This document shows, one piece after another, positions 1 through 7,551 of a stretch of DNA of 13,520 nt (its first letter is position 1; every line of letters starts with the position of its first letter). The notes under the pieces were generated by a model, which was not told the origin of the DNA, searched no databases, and worked only from the letters and a program-made list of their open reading frames with translations. Origin of the DNA: CAYRIF01 sp964424205 (lineage in GTDB: Bacteria; Bacteroidota; Bacteroidia; Cytophagales; Cyclobacteriaceae); assembly GCA_964424205.1 (NCBI GenBank), contig CAYRIF010000077.1, positions 1-13,520 on the forward strand. Reading direction: 5' to 3'. Position numbers and translations under genes: made by a program.

Positions 1-247
1 CATTTTATTAACTTTTTTATTTAATAAAATGGTCAACGTATTTCAGGCATTGACAGGTTTGGCGTGTAAGGGTTTTAACCTCATAGTGTTAAAAATCTGT
101 GACAGATTTTAACACTAGCCCCAAGCACGTCATCCCTGCCAGACGGCTGGCAGGTACTTCCTAGCCTTCAGTTTGACGTATAACAATATAGCTAGCACTT
201 TGGCTACGCGTAGCTCACGTACTTGGAACTTTTTCAGCAGGCCCTAG
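1..247. mobile_element. MITE-like repeat, copy 1 (left end at or beyond window edge)
   Basis: Non-coding element related to the one at 1620-1876 and in the same orientation. The two share a 27 bp identical core (162-188 here, 1794-1820 there), a matching segment at 64-72 versus 1685-1693, and the same right end (230-247, 16 of 18 bases the same as copy 2). Scaled on copy 2, its left terminal repeat would fall at about position -1 to -12, so the window edge probably cuts it. It contains a palindrome at 85-116 with a one-base bulge and a 7 bp hairpin at 136-142/147-153 with loop ACGG. I see no open reading frame. Such structure is usual in non-autonomous transposon derivatives. Confidence 0.6.
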
Positions 248-267
248 TTTAAAACCAAAAATATTAA

Positions 268-275
268 TACTTTTG
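268..275 (+). promoter_or_regulatory. candidate -7 promoter element of the astacin gene
   Basis: TACTTTTG matches the Bacteroidota -7 consensus TAnnTTTG and lies 35 bases before the start codon at 310. There is no clean -33 TTG at 19-20 bases upstream; the nearest candidate is the TTT at 248-250, just outside the right end of the MITE-like element. If real, the element end would supply part of the promoter. The half-site match makes this tentative. Confidence 0.35.
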
Positions 276-309
276 TCAGAAATCAATTATTAACCAAAAC
301 CAAATATTT

Positions 310-1473
310 ATGAAAAGTACAATAAAAAAACCATTGAAAATTACACTCCTATCCTTGTTGTTTGCTGTTTTTTGCTTAAACGCATGTCAAGATGAAACCG
401 AGATTATGGAGAAAGAGTTGAATCAAAATATACCTGAACAAGATTGCGATGGGTGTATGTTGGAAAAGTATTCCGATGAAAACGGAACCCCTGAAACCTT
501 TGGTCAAGGCATCGCACAGCTTAACGTGGTAAGCTATGACAGCGCAAAGGTATTTGAAGGAGATATTCTTTTAACGGATAATCAAATAAAAATGGCAACT
601 TCACTTTTTGATGAGCCAAACGGAAGAAGTGCTGGTATAACAAGATTTTGGCATCTCTGGCCTAACAAAATTGTTTATTACACTATTTCTGCCAGACTCC
701 AGAACAAATCAAGAGTTCTTAATGCGATAAAACACTGGGAAAGGAAAACTGGTTTTCGCTTTGTTTTTCGTACAAATCAAAGGAACTATATTCGATTTGT
801 AACTGGAAATGGCTGTGCTTCGTTTGTTGGAATGATTGGTGGTCGACAATTAATTTGGTTATCACCGAGATGTTCAACAGGAAATGTCATTCATGAAATC
901 GGACATGCCATAGGACTATTTCATGAGCAATCCAGAATTGACAGGGATAAGTATTTAAAAATTCATTGGAATCGGATAAAAAAAGGAAGGTCGTTTAACT
1001 TTCAGATGTATGCATTCAGAGGATATCAAGGTTTTGATAATGGTCCGTTAGATTTTGGATCAATCATGATGTACCCTTCCAGAGCTTTTTCTATAAACAA
1101 CAAACCAACCATTACAAAAAGGGATGGGGGGACTTATCAAGCACAGCGCCGTGGGCTTTCGAATGGTGACATTGAAGGGGTCAAATTTATGTATGGTAAA
1201 AAGTCTAAACTTTTGTGGTATCCTAATGTAACAGGAAAGAAGGTATATTTACATTCTAAATGGTTTGTTCGTATAGAATTCCAACAGGACCATCAATCAT
1301 TCGACCATTACGTTTATTTTTTAATCGAAAATGGATCTACCAAAGTCGTCATTACTAAAGAAAGTGGAAAAACATTTACTTTCAAAAGTTCTAATTTTTC
1401 AGTGTACGCAGCCAAAAGAGATAAATACGGAAATACTGGACTTATAAAAAAAGTGAATATAAAGAATATTTAA
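310..1473 (+). CDS. astacin-family (M12A) zinc metalloprotease, lipoprotein
   Basis: Secreted endopeptidase of the astacin (flavastacin-like) family, 387 residues. Residues 1-26 form a lipoprotein signal: basic start, hydrophobic stretch, lipobox LNAC with Cys26 as lipidation site, so it should be anchored to the cell envelope. Residues 27-110 form a propeptide containing FEGD at 82-85, which fits the astacin FXGD motif whose Asp blocks the zinc site until processing. The catalytic domain (about 111-296) carries HEIGHAIGLFHE (H195, E196, H199, G202, H205) and the Met-turn SIMMY (251-255) with Tyr255 as the expected fifth ligand. Cys169 and Cys188 sit in the usual GC..SFVG and later positions. 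A ~90-residue C-terminal extension looks beta-rich and is not recognised. The Met at 310 is the right distance before the signal peptide. The gene stands alone, flanked by two MITE-like elements and closed by its own terminator. Family assignment is firm; the substrate is unknown. Confidence 0.92.
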   Translation: MKSTIKKPLKITLLSLLFAVFCLNACQDETEIMEKELNQNIPEQDCDGCMLEKYSDENGTPETFGQGIAQLNVVSYDSAKVFEGDILLTDNQIKMATSLFDEPNGRSAGITRFWHLWPNKIVYYTISARLQNKSRVLNAIKHWERKTGFRFVFRTNQRNYIRFVTGNGCASFVGMIGGRQLIWLSPRCSTGNVIHEIGHAIGLFHEQSRIDRDKYLKIHWNRIKKGRSFNFQMYAFRGYQGFDNGPLDFGSIMMYPSRAFSINNKPTITKRDGGTYQAQRRGLSNGDIEGVKFMYGKKSKLLWYPNVTGKKVYLHSKWFVRIEFQQDHQSFDHYVYFLIENGSTKVVITKESGKTFTFKSSNFSVYAAKRDKYGNTGLIKKVNIKNI

Positions 1474-1501
1474 TCATCTTGTCAACATAGAAAAAAAAGA
1501 G

Positions 1502-1533
1502 GCTGTCTTACCAATATAAGACAGCTTTTTTTT
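1502..1533 (+). terminator. rho-independent terminator after the astacin gene
   Basis: A perfect 9 bp stem (GCTGTCTTA 1502-1510 with TAAGACAGC 1517-1525) around a 6-base loop is followed by eight Ts. An A-run at 1491-1498 upstream lengthens the stem and could let it work in both directions. It lies 28 bases after the stop codon. Confidence 0.88.
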
Positions 1534-1619
1534 AATTTATCAGGGGATTCGGTTAGAACAAGTCATAGAATTATTTCTCTTATTGATATAGGCCGCAGCG
1601 ATAACAAAATCAATTTTAT

Positions 1620-1876
1620 TTAGGGTCTGCTAAAAAATGTTAACATATTAAAATCAGTATATTAATGTTGTTTTACGATTTGTTGTGCAAGGGATTTATT
1701 GAAATAGCGCAAAATCTATGCGCCTCAAAACTCTGTCACAGATTTTTAACACTAGGCCTAGGCCATCCTGCCTGACGACTGGCAGGTATTTCTTAGCCTT
1801 CAGTTTGACGTATAACAATACACCTCCTTTGACTGCTCGTAACTTACACACTTGCGTCTTTTTCAGCAGACCCTAA
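1620..1876. mobile_element. MITE-like element, copy 2, with 18 bp terminal inverted repeats
   Basis: A ~257 bp non-coding element bounded by inverted repeats: 1620-1637 (TTAGGGTCTGCTAAAAAA) and the complement of 1859-1876, which differ at one of 18 positions. If the element proper is GGGTCTGCT...AGCAGACCC (1623-1873), it is flanked by TA on both sides. That would fit a TA target duplication, as made by IS630/Tc1-type transposases, although the TTA/TAA could equally belong to the repeat. It contains the 27 bp core shared with copy 1 and an imperfect CCTGCC/GGCAGG hairpin (1767-1772/1781-1786). No ORF or transposase remnant is visible, so it would have to be moved in trans. The parent element is unknown. 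Confidence 0.75.
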
Positions 1877-2142
1877 TAAGGAATTGGTTTAACGGGTATG
1901 AATAGGACATTATAAAGTCCATTGAAGCAAAGCCGTCGACTAAAATTAAGAATTTTTTTCACTTCAAATTTTTAATAAATAGAATTATATTAATATTAAC
2001 AAATTTTCAAAAAACCAATCATTCCATAAAATAAAATTTTGTAAAAGTGTCATAACTTACACAAAACTGCAATTATATTTTAAAGTGACCTTAATAAGTC
2101 ATTAAACAAATAAGTCTTGTAAAAAAAAATTATATAATAAAA
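1877..2142. other. AT-rich spacer with no gene seen
   Basis: Very AT-rich DNA between the right end of the MITE-like element and the promoter of the RHS gene. Reading both strands, I see no convincing coding frame, hairpin with T-run, or further copy of the repeat. Together with the short stretch 1534-1619, which is also empty, it isolates the RHS operon from the astacin gene. Confidence 0.5.
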
Positions 2143-2173
2143 TTTGGAAATCAAAATATAAGAAATACATTTG
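2143..2173 (+). promoter_or_regulatory. Bacteroidota-type promoter of the RHS operon
   Basis: A -33 element containing TTG (2144-2146, within TTTGG 2143-2147) and a -7 element TACATTTG (2166-2173) are separated by 19 bases. Both sequence and spacing match the consensus TTG / TAnnTTTG of the Bacteroidota primary sigma factor. Transcription would start near 2180, leaving a leader of about 30 bases before the ATG at 2212. That leader has only an A-rich stretch and no Shine-Dalgarno sequence, which is normal for the phylum. Confidence 0.65.
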
Positions 2174-2211
2174 CCAAGAAACTAGAATTACTAACCAAAA
2201 AGTTCATTACT

Positions 2212-5200
2212 ATGAATATACAAAGACTACCCCTAATCACCATTTTGGTGCTGCTACTATTTGTAAGAACTACGTACACATTAACAGCCCAAACGGTTAA
2301 CAATTTGGCAGGCAACCCCTATGTTGAAACTCCAGCTAATTTTTTGGTCAACGAAGTGGGTATGGCACAATACCGGATTCCAATCAAAATACCTAAAGGA
2401 ACTGGTGGAATGCAACCTAACATCAGTATTTCGTATTCCAGTAGTGGTGGGAATGGTATATTAGGAAAAAACTGGAGTTTGGGTGGATTATCAGCCATCA
2501 CAAGAGTCCCTGCAACCTTAGCGCAAGATGGTCTTAAGGACGGGGTGGATTTTGATCGCAACGACAAATTTGCACTAGACGGACAGCGGCTAATTCATGT
2601 CAAAGGTTCCGTGAATCAAAACAATTCACAGTACCGAACAGAACAGGCAACATTTCAACGAATTATTGCCCACGGCAGCATAGCAGGTTATCCTGATAAT
2701 TTCACCCTAGAAGTTTCAAATGGTACAAAAAAAATATATGGTTGGGGAGGTGATGGTAATTCAAAATCCTTTATATCAAACCATGATGCCGTACATATAT
2801 GGAACTTGTCAAAGGTAACTGATGTCCACGGAAATTATTACACCATCACCTATTTCAGAGACAACGGCAGGAGTCTCATTTCACGTATTGACTACACTGG
2901 CAATAGTAAGGGAAATTTAGCAACTTTTGCCTCAATAAGATTCGAATATGAGGGTCGAGGTGATAATGTAAGGGGGTATTTGGCCGGAGATGCGATACAG
3001 CTAAACCATCGCCTGAAATATATCAAAGTTTTTTACAAAGAAGATTTAATTAGAACCTATACCTTAAGTTATGAAGAATTTGGAGCATCAAAAACCTCAT
3101 TATTAAAAAGTGTACAGGAGTGCGCAGCAAATTCAACAGCCTGTGCAGAAAAAATTAATTTTGACTGGCAAAAAGGGGAAATTCCAAGCTTTTCTACCTC
3201 AGTTAGAAGTGAAAATACGCTTTTCAATACTTCTATTAATAGCATAGCTAATGAGAAAAAAAATCTAGATCCTAAACATCCTGATTGGGTACTTTCACCC
3301 TCACAAATTGTACATAACACTTTCCTCGCTGAATATTCCAAAATACACAAGCAAGTTAAAGAATATGACTTGTGGCAAATCTATACTGATAATTATAACC
3401 GTGTCCACTGGCGTCTCGTTCCAAACCCACAATTTGTAATCATCCTAAAAGTAGATGGTCAAGACAATAAGACATTTAATTTTACTTGGAACAATCACTT
3501 CTACAAAAGCGTTTATGGCATACAGAACTTTTATAAGCCAGTTGATAATAAATTTGTGAAAGAATTAAATCGCCGCAATGGATGGTTTAGTAACATAGGT
3601 CGTACTTTGTATCCTTATTCTTTTTTGCCGATTAATATTGGTGGGTCATTAAATCCAATAGAAAAGGTAATATTTCATAATGCAGTGAGCAAGTATAGTC
3701 ATTTTACACTTACTTATCGATTTATGAAAAAAGGTGGTGGAACTTTTGATTTTACAAAGTCTTTTTCCAAAAATGGTGCTTTTTCCCCTTCTAGAACAGG
3801 CGACTTCAATGGTGATGGCAAAGTAGATGTCATCCAGTTCAATGAAGGTGGTATTCAGGTGGTTTATGGCTCAGGTGATGCGTACCGACCATCTTCACGC
3901 ACTAGTCTTGGAATATTCAAATTAGGTAAAGCCTCGAATGACTATGACTTATCAGCTGATGAAATAGTACTGGGCGATGTGAATGGTGATGGAAGAACTG
4001 ATATTGTTGGTTTTAATAGTGATGGCGTTGACTTGGCACTCAGCACGGGGAATACATTTGAATATAAAGAAAATGTATTTGGAGGGTATCATGCTGCGCA
4101 TGGTTGGAATAAATCAAGACACATTAGGACTTTAGCAGATGTCAATGGTGATGGAAGAGCAGATATTGTGGCTTTTGGGGAGATAGGTGTATCTGTGGCT
4201 ATATCTAGGGGTGATGGCTGGGACTATGCACCAAGTTGGGATGCGAGTACTAAAAACCAATTTGGAGCCAGCGAAGCTGCTGGGTCTTGGAGTGTTAAAA
4301 AAACGCCTCGATATTTGGCTGACGTAAATGGTGATGGGCTGCCCGATGTTATCGGATTTTACTATAACGGGATACACTTGGCACTCAATACTGGAAATGG
4401 TTTTAGTTATCAAAATGGAGGACAACCGGTATTAAATGGCTTTAATGATGCACAGGGTTGGGATAGCAATAAACACATTCGAACGGTGGCAGATGTGAAT
4501 GGTGATGGCTTAGCAGATATTATCGGTTTTTTCAACAATCATGTATCGGTAGCCGTTTCAAATGGTCGAAATGGCTGGATATCTCAGGATAGTTGGGAAA
4601 AAAGTACACAGAGTACTTTTGGTTATGCCGATGAAGCTGGTGGGTGGAGGATAGACAAAAATTCTCGAATATTAGCTGATATGAATGGTGATGGAAAAGC
4701 GGATATTGTTGGATATAAATCAGATGGAATTCACGTCGCGTTGTCCACCGGACAGAGTTTTCTTAACAAGGGTGTTATGGTTGGTACAGACCACATTAAA
4801 AATAGAAATATCATGACCTTAGGTGATGTCAACGGAGATGGTTTGCCTGATCCAGTGATATATCATGACAATGGAGTCGACTTTCATTTGAACAATGGTA
4901 AAGTACTCTATCAGAATAAAATCACCAACGCTACCAAAGAAATTTTAATCACACAAAAACCAATTACCGATGCCACTATCTACAAAAAACAAGCAACAGC
5001 AGCGGTATATCCTAGGATGGATTTCCAGGGAGCCATGTACGTTGTGAGCCAAGTAAAACAATCAAATGGTTTGGGTCCTAACCTAAATGGCGGTAATCCA
5101 TATTTTACAACCAAATACACCTATGAAGGAGCCAAAGTTAATTTGCTTGGAAGAGGATTTCGCGGGTTTTGCAAAACACAGTCAACAGAAATTGAAAAAG

Positions 5201-7551
5201 GAATTAGGACAGAAATTGAGTATAAAACTGATCCAAAAACAACTTTTCGGAGTCCATATTTAATAACTAAAATTAATACAAAAAATAACCACAGATTATC
5301 ACAAGTTGAAAATGAGATTGCCTTTAAAAAAGCGTATCCTTATTCCGACAAAGTGTTTTTTTCTTACTACCCTAAAACAACCACAAGACTTTACAAAGTC
5401 AGCGATGGCAGTTGGTATAGTACCATCGTTACCACAAGAAAAAATAACGCTGTTTATGGATTAATTACCGAAGAAAAAACCACTTATGAAGATGGTCGAA
5501 GTGTAACGACAAAAACCTATCCCCAGCCGGCACTTCATAACGAATCAAAATGGGTGCTCAACATGGTAAATGCAATTAGCAAAACCTATACAGCACCAAA
5601 TCAACCTACCAAAGTGTATAATGATTGGTTTATGTACGAAAATGAAGGCACAAATCAAAATATTGGGAATATATCAAACAAAATTGTTAATGATTTTACC
5701 AAACCAACATTTGATGCTAAACTTAAAATTACAACACATTATCAATATGATGACTACGGCAATGTGGTAGAAGAAAGTATTTTTGGTGATGACGGATATG
5801 GAAAAAAACAAACAAGAACTACCAAAACAACTTACGATCAGTTAGAACACCGGCTGGTAATTAAGCAGACAAATCCTTTAGGACATACAGTCGTTAACCG
5901 CTTCAATGCAACAGGCAGAAAATTTGGATTACCATACGAGACTGTTGACATTAATGGATTGGTAACCCAATATGAATTTGATGCCTTTGGTCAAATTCGA
6001 AAAACAAAATTACCTTCCGGAATAGAGTCAGTTACAGATACGAGACTCCTGAAGGATGACAAGTGGGCATGGGATATGGGGATGAGGTATAGAAAATTAG
6101 AACATACTGCGGGGAAATCTCCCGTTTGGACATATTTCGATGCGCTCGGTAGAAAAGCACGAACCGTCACATTTAATTTCAACCCACATGTAGCACTTAG
6201 TAACCGACCTGTGTATGAAGATTTTAGGTATGATCACCAGGGTAATTTGGTGATACAATATGAGCCCTTTTATTGGAATTCAGTAGATCCAAAAAATGCG
6301 AACCGAACCATTGAGTATACTTACGACATACTAAATAGGATTACACAAAAAAAACTACCAGGAGGAAGGATCAGCAAAACAATTTACGATGGACTGATTA
6401 CTACCTTTATTGACCCTGAAAATAAAACAAAAACACAAAGAAAAAGACACTCTGGCATCCTGGACTGGGTAGATGATCACAACAAGAGTAGGTTGACATT
6501 TACCTACACCGCGGATGGATTACCCTACCAAACTATTGCACCGGGATCAAACAATATCACCACCTATACCTATGATCCGGTGGGAAATCTTGTGCGTGAA
6601 TCAATCCCAAATAAAAAAACCGGTGGTTTTATTGAACCAACTCATGATAATATATATAATGCTTTTGGTGAATTGGTAAAAAAGACAACCGCGGCCAATG
6701 AAGTCATTCAATATCACTATGATAATTTAGGACGTCTAATAAGTAGAAAGGATGATAATAACGGCATCAATAAATGGGAATATGACAAAGCCACCCACGG
6801 AAAAGGACTTGTGAATAAAATGACCACACCAAATGGATTAACAAGAACCTATACTTACGATCAATATGGCCGGTTAAAAAGTAATGTTTTCGCTTTTGAA
6901 GGAAATACCTACAAACAACTATATACCTATGATAATCTAGGAAGATTAGAAACTTATTTTTATGATACCAACAAAGATTTGAGACTACGATATGAGTATG
7001 ATGACTTAGGAAATTTAATTAGAATTAAAAATGCTAAACATGGTGACCAGTATTGGAAGTTAAATAATGTGGATGCAGCAGGGAGAATAACCAAAGAAAC
7101 ACAAGGGGCAGGTGCCAATAAGAAAATTACTACCTACAGGTATAATGATGCCGGATTCCTTGCCAATTTAACCGTTCCTGGTGTCATTGACTTCGAATAT
7201 AGATATGACAAGGCAGGCAATATGAAGTTAAGAAAAGACAAAATTTCAAATAGGAGTGAAACTTTCTCTTATGACAACTTACATCGTCTCACTTGTTCTG
7301 ATTGTAGCAGTGCCTATAAACGTTCCTATACTTATGATAAACTTGGTAATAAACTAACCGATAGTGATATTGGCACCTACAATCAAGATAATTATATTTT
7401 CAAAACGACAAGTGCCTACAGTGGTGCGGGTCCTACAAAGGTTAAATTTGGAACTATGATTTTTNNNNNNNNNNTGGTAGAAGGTAAAGGAACAACCAAT
7501 TTGATCAAAAAGGAAATAGGACAGCCTATAAGACTTCTGATGATCAAATAG
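2212..7551 (+). CDS. giant SpvB/FG-GAP/RHS (YD-repeat) protein, N-terminal part
   Basis: First ~1770 residues of an exported Tc-toxin-like RHS protein that continues to 9152. Residues 1-26 are a Sec signal peptide (predicted cut TLTA|Q). Residues ~34-320 are SpvB-like (PYVETPANFLVNEVGMAQYR, then PNISISYSSSGGNGILGKNW). Residues ~325-520 are an aromatic-rich stretch I do not recognise. Seven calcium-binding FG-GAP/VCBS motifs of form DxNGDGxxD start at residues 531, 589, 643, 704, 761, 823 and 872 and should form a beta-propeller. About 890-1170 corresponds in position to the TcB middle region. From ~1177 there are about fifteen YD repeats such as YDNLGRL, the building units of the RHS cocoon. 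The frame runs through the N gap at 7465-7474 and then ends in 22 non-RHS-like residues at 7551, while RHS-like sequence resumes in another frame from 7488. The native gene is therefore one ORF of about 2313 codons (6941 bases here, one short of a multiple of three). In Tc toxins such shells hold a C-terminal toxin. That role here is inferred. Confidence 0.9.
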   Translation: MNIQRLPLITILVLLLFVRTTYTLTAQTVNNLAGNPYVETPANFLVNEVGMAQYRIPIKIPKGTGGMQPNISISYSSSGGNGILGKNWSLGGLSAITRVPATLAQDGLKDGVDFDRNDKFALDGQRLIHVKGSVNQNNSQYRTEQATFQRIIAHGSIAGYPDNFTLEVSNGTKKIYGWGGDGNSKSFISNHDAVHIWNLSKVTDVHGNYYTITYFRDNGRSLISRIDYTGNSKGNLATFASIRFEYEGRGDNVRGYLAGDAIQLNHRLKYIKVFYKEDLIRTYTLSYEEFGASKTSLLKSVQECAANSTACAEKINFDWQKGEIPSFSTSVRSENTLFNTSINSIANEKKNLDPKHPDWVLSPSQIVHNTFLAEYSKIHKQVKEYDLWQIYTDNYNRVHWRLVPNPQFVIILKVDGQDNKTFNFTWNNHFYKSVYGIQNFYKPVDNKFVKELNRRNGWFSNIGRTLYPYSFLPINIGGSLNPIEKVIFHNAVSKYSHFTLTYRFMKKGGGTFDFTKSFSKNGAFSPSRTGDFNGDGKVDVIQFNEGGIQVVYGSGDAYRPSSRTSLGIFKLGKASNDYDLSADEIVLGDVNGDGRTDIVGFNSDGVDLALSTGNTFEYKENVFGGYHAAHGWNKSRHIRTLADVNGDGRADIVAFGEIGVSVAISRGDGWDYAPSWDASTKNQFGASEAAGSWSVKKTPRYLADVNGDGLPDVIGFYYNGIHLALNTGNGFSYQNGGQPVLNGFNDAQGWDSNKHIRTVADVNGDGLADIIGFFNNHVSVAVSNGRNGWISQDSWEKSTQSTFGYADEAGGWRIDKNSRILADMNGDGKADIVGYKSDGIHVALSTGQSFLNKGVMVGTDHIKNRNIMTLGDVNGDGLPDPVIYHDNGVDFHLNNGKVLYQNKITNATKEILITQKPITDATIYKKQATAAVYPRMDFQGAMYVVSQVKQSNGLGPNLNGGNPYFTTKYTYEGAKVNLLGRGFRGFCKTQSTEIEKGIRTEIEYKTDPKTTFRSPYLITKINTKNNHRLSQVENEIAFKKAYPYSDKVFFSYYPKTTTRLYKVSDGSWYSTIVTTRKNNAVYGLITEEKTTYEDGRSVTTKTYPQPALHNESKWVLNMVNAISKTYTAPNQPTKVYNDWFMYENEGTNQNIGNISNKIVNDFTKPTFDAKLKITTHYQYDDYGNVVEESIFGDDGYGKKQTRTTKTTYDQLEHRLVIKQTNPLGHTVVNRFNATGRKFGLPYETVDINGLVTQYEFDAFGQIRKTKLPSGIESVTDTRLLKDDKWAWDMGMRYRKLEHTAGKSPVWTYFDALGRKARTVTFNFNPHVALSNRPVYEDFRYDHQGNLVIQYEPFYWNSVDPKNANRTIEYTYDILNRITQKKLPGGRISKTIYDGLITTFIDPENKTKTQRKRHSGILDWVDDHNKSRLTFTYTADGLPYQTIAPGSNNITTYTYDPVGNLVRESIPNKKTGGFIEPTHDNIYNAFGELVKKTTAANEVIQYHYDNLGRLISRKDDNNGINKWEYDKATHGKGLVNKMTTPNGLTRTYTYDQYGRLKSNVFAFEGNTYKQLYTYDNLGRLETYFYDTNKDLRLRYEYDDLGNLIRIKNAKHGDQYWKLNNVDAAGRITKETQGAGANKKITTYRYNDAGFLANLTVPGVIDFEYRYDKAGNMKLRKDKISNRSETFSYDNLHRLTCSDCSSAYKRSYTYDKLGNKLTDSDIGTYNQDNYIFKTTSAYSGAGPTKVKFGTMIFXXXXVEGKGTTNLIKKEIGQPIRLLMIK
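4102..4809 (+). repeat. tandem duplication of a 118-residue two-motif FG-GAP unit
   Basis: Within the RHS protein, residues 631-748 and 749-866 align end to end. Each starts GW...HIRT.ADVNGDG.ADI, passes through S..SW..ST...FG...AGGW or AGSW, then gives a second .LAD.NGDG..D and ALSTG or ALNTG. The period is 354 bases (4102-4455 and 4456-4809). This suggests that a two-blade unit of the propeller was duplicated as a block. The copies have diverged at DNA level, so the event is not recent. Confidence 0.75.
7465..7474. other. assembly gap inside the RHS gene, with an adjacent frame break
   Basis: Ten Ns follow codons for FGTMIF and precede codons for VEGKGTTN in the same frame. The RHS sequence then resumes one base out of phase as FDQKGNRTAYK. 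Adding one T to the AATTT at about 7499-7503 would give TTNFDQKGNRT and restore a single ORF to 9152. A base lost near a scaffold junction is the simplest reading. The second gap in the window is also ten Ns, so the length may be a placeholder. Confidence 0.85.

Noticed and set aside
85..153. Palindrome and GC-rich hairpin as terminator or small RNA
   Set aside because: They lie within the repeated MITE-like element, have no T-run, and the GC hairpin recurs in the second copy, so they are better explained as part of the element.
2212..3200. SpvB-type ADP-ribosyltransferase toxin
   Set aside because: Only the N-terminal SpvB-like shell domain is present; the catalytic C-terminal domain of SpvB is not, and the protein goes on to FG-GAP and YD repeats.
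2319..4425. Minus-strand ORFs of 82-97 codons opposite the RHS gene
   Set aside because: They mirror the strongly coding + strand, lack signals or motifs, and cover recognisable SpvB-like and FG-GAP sequence.
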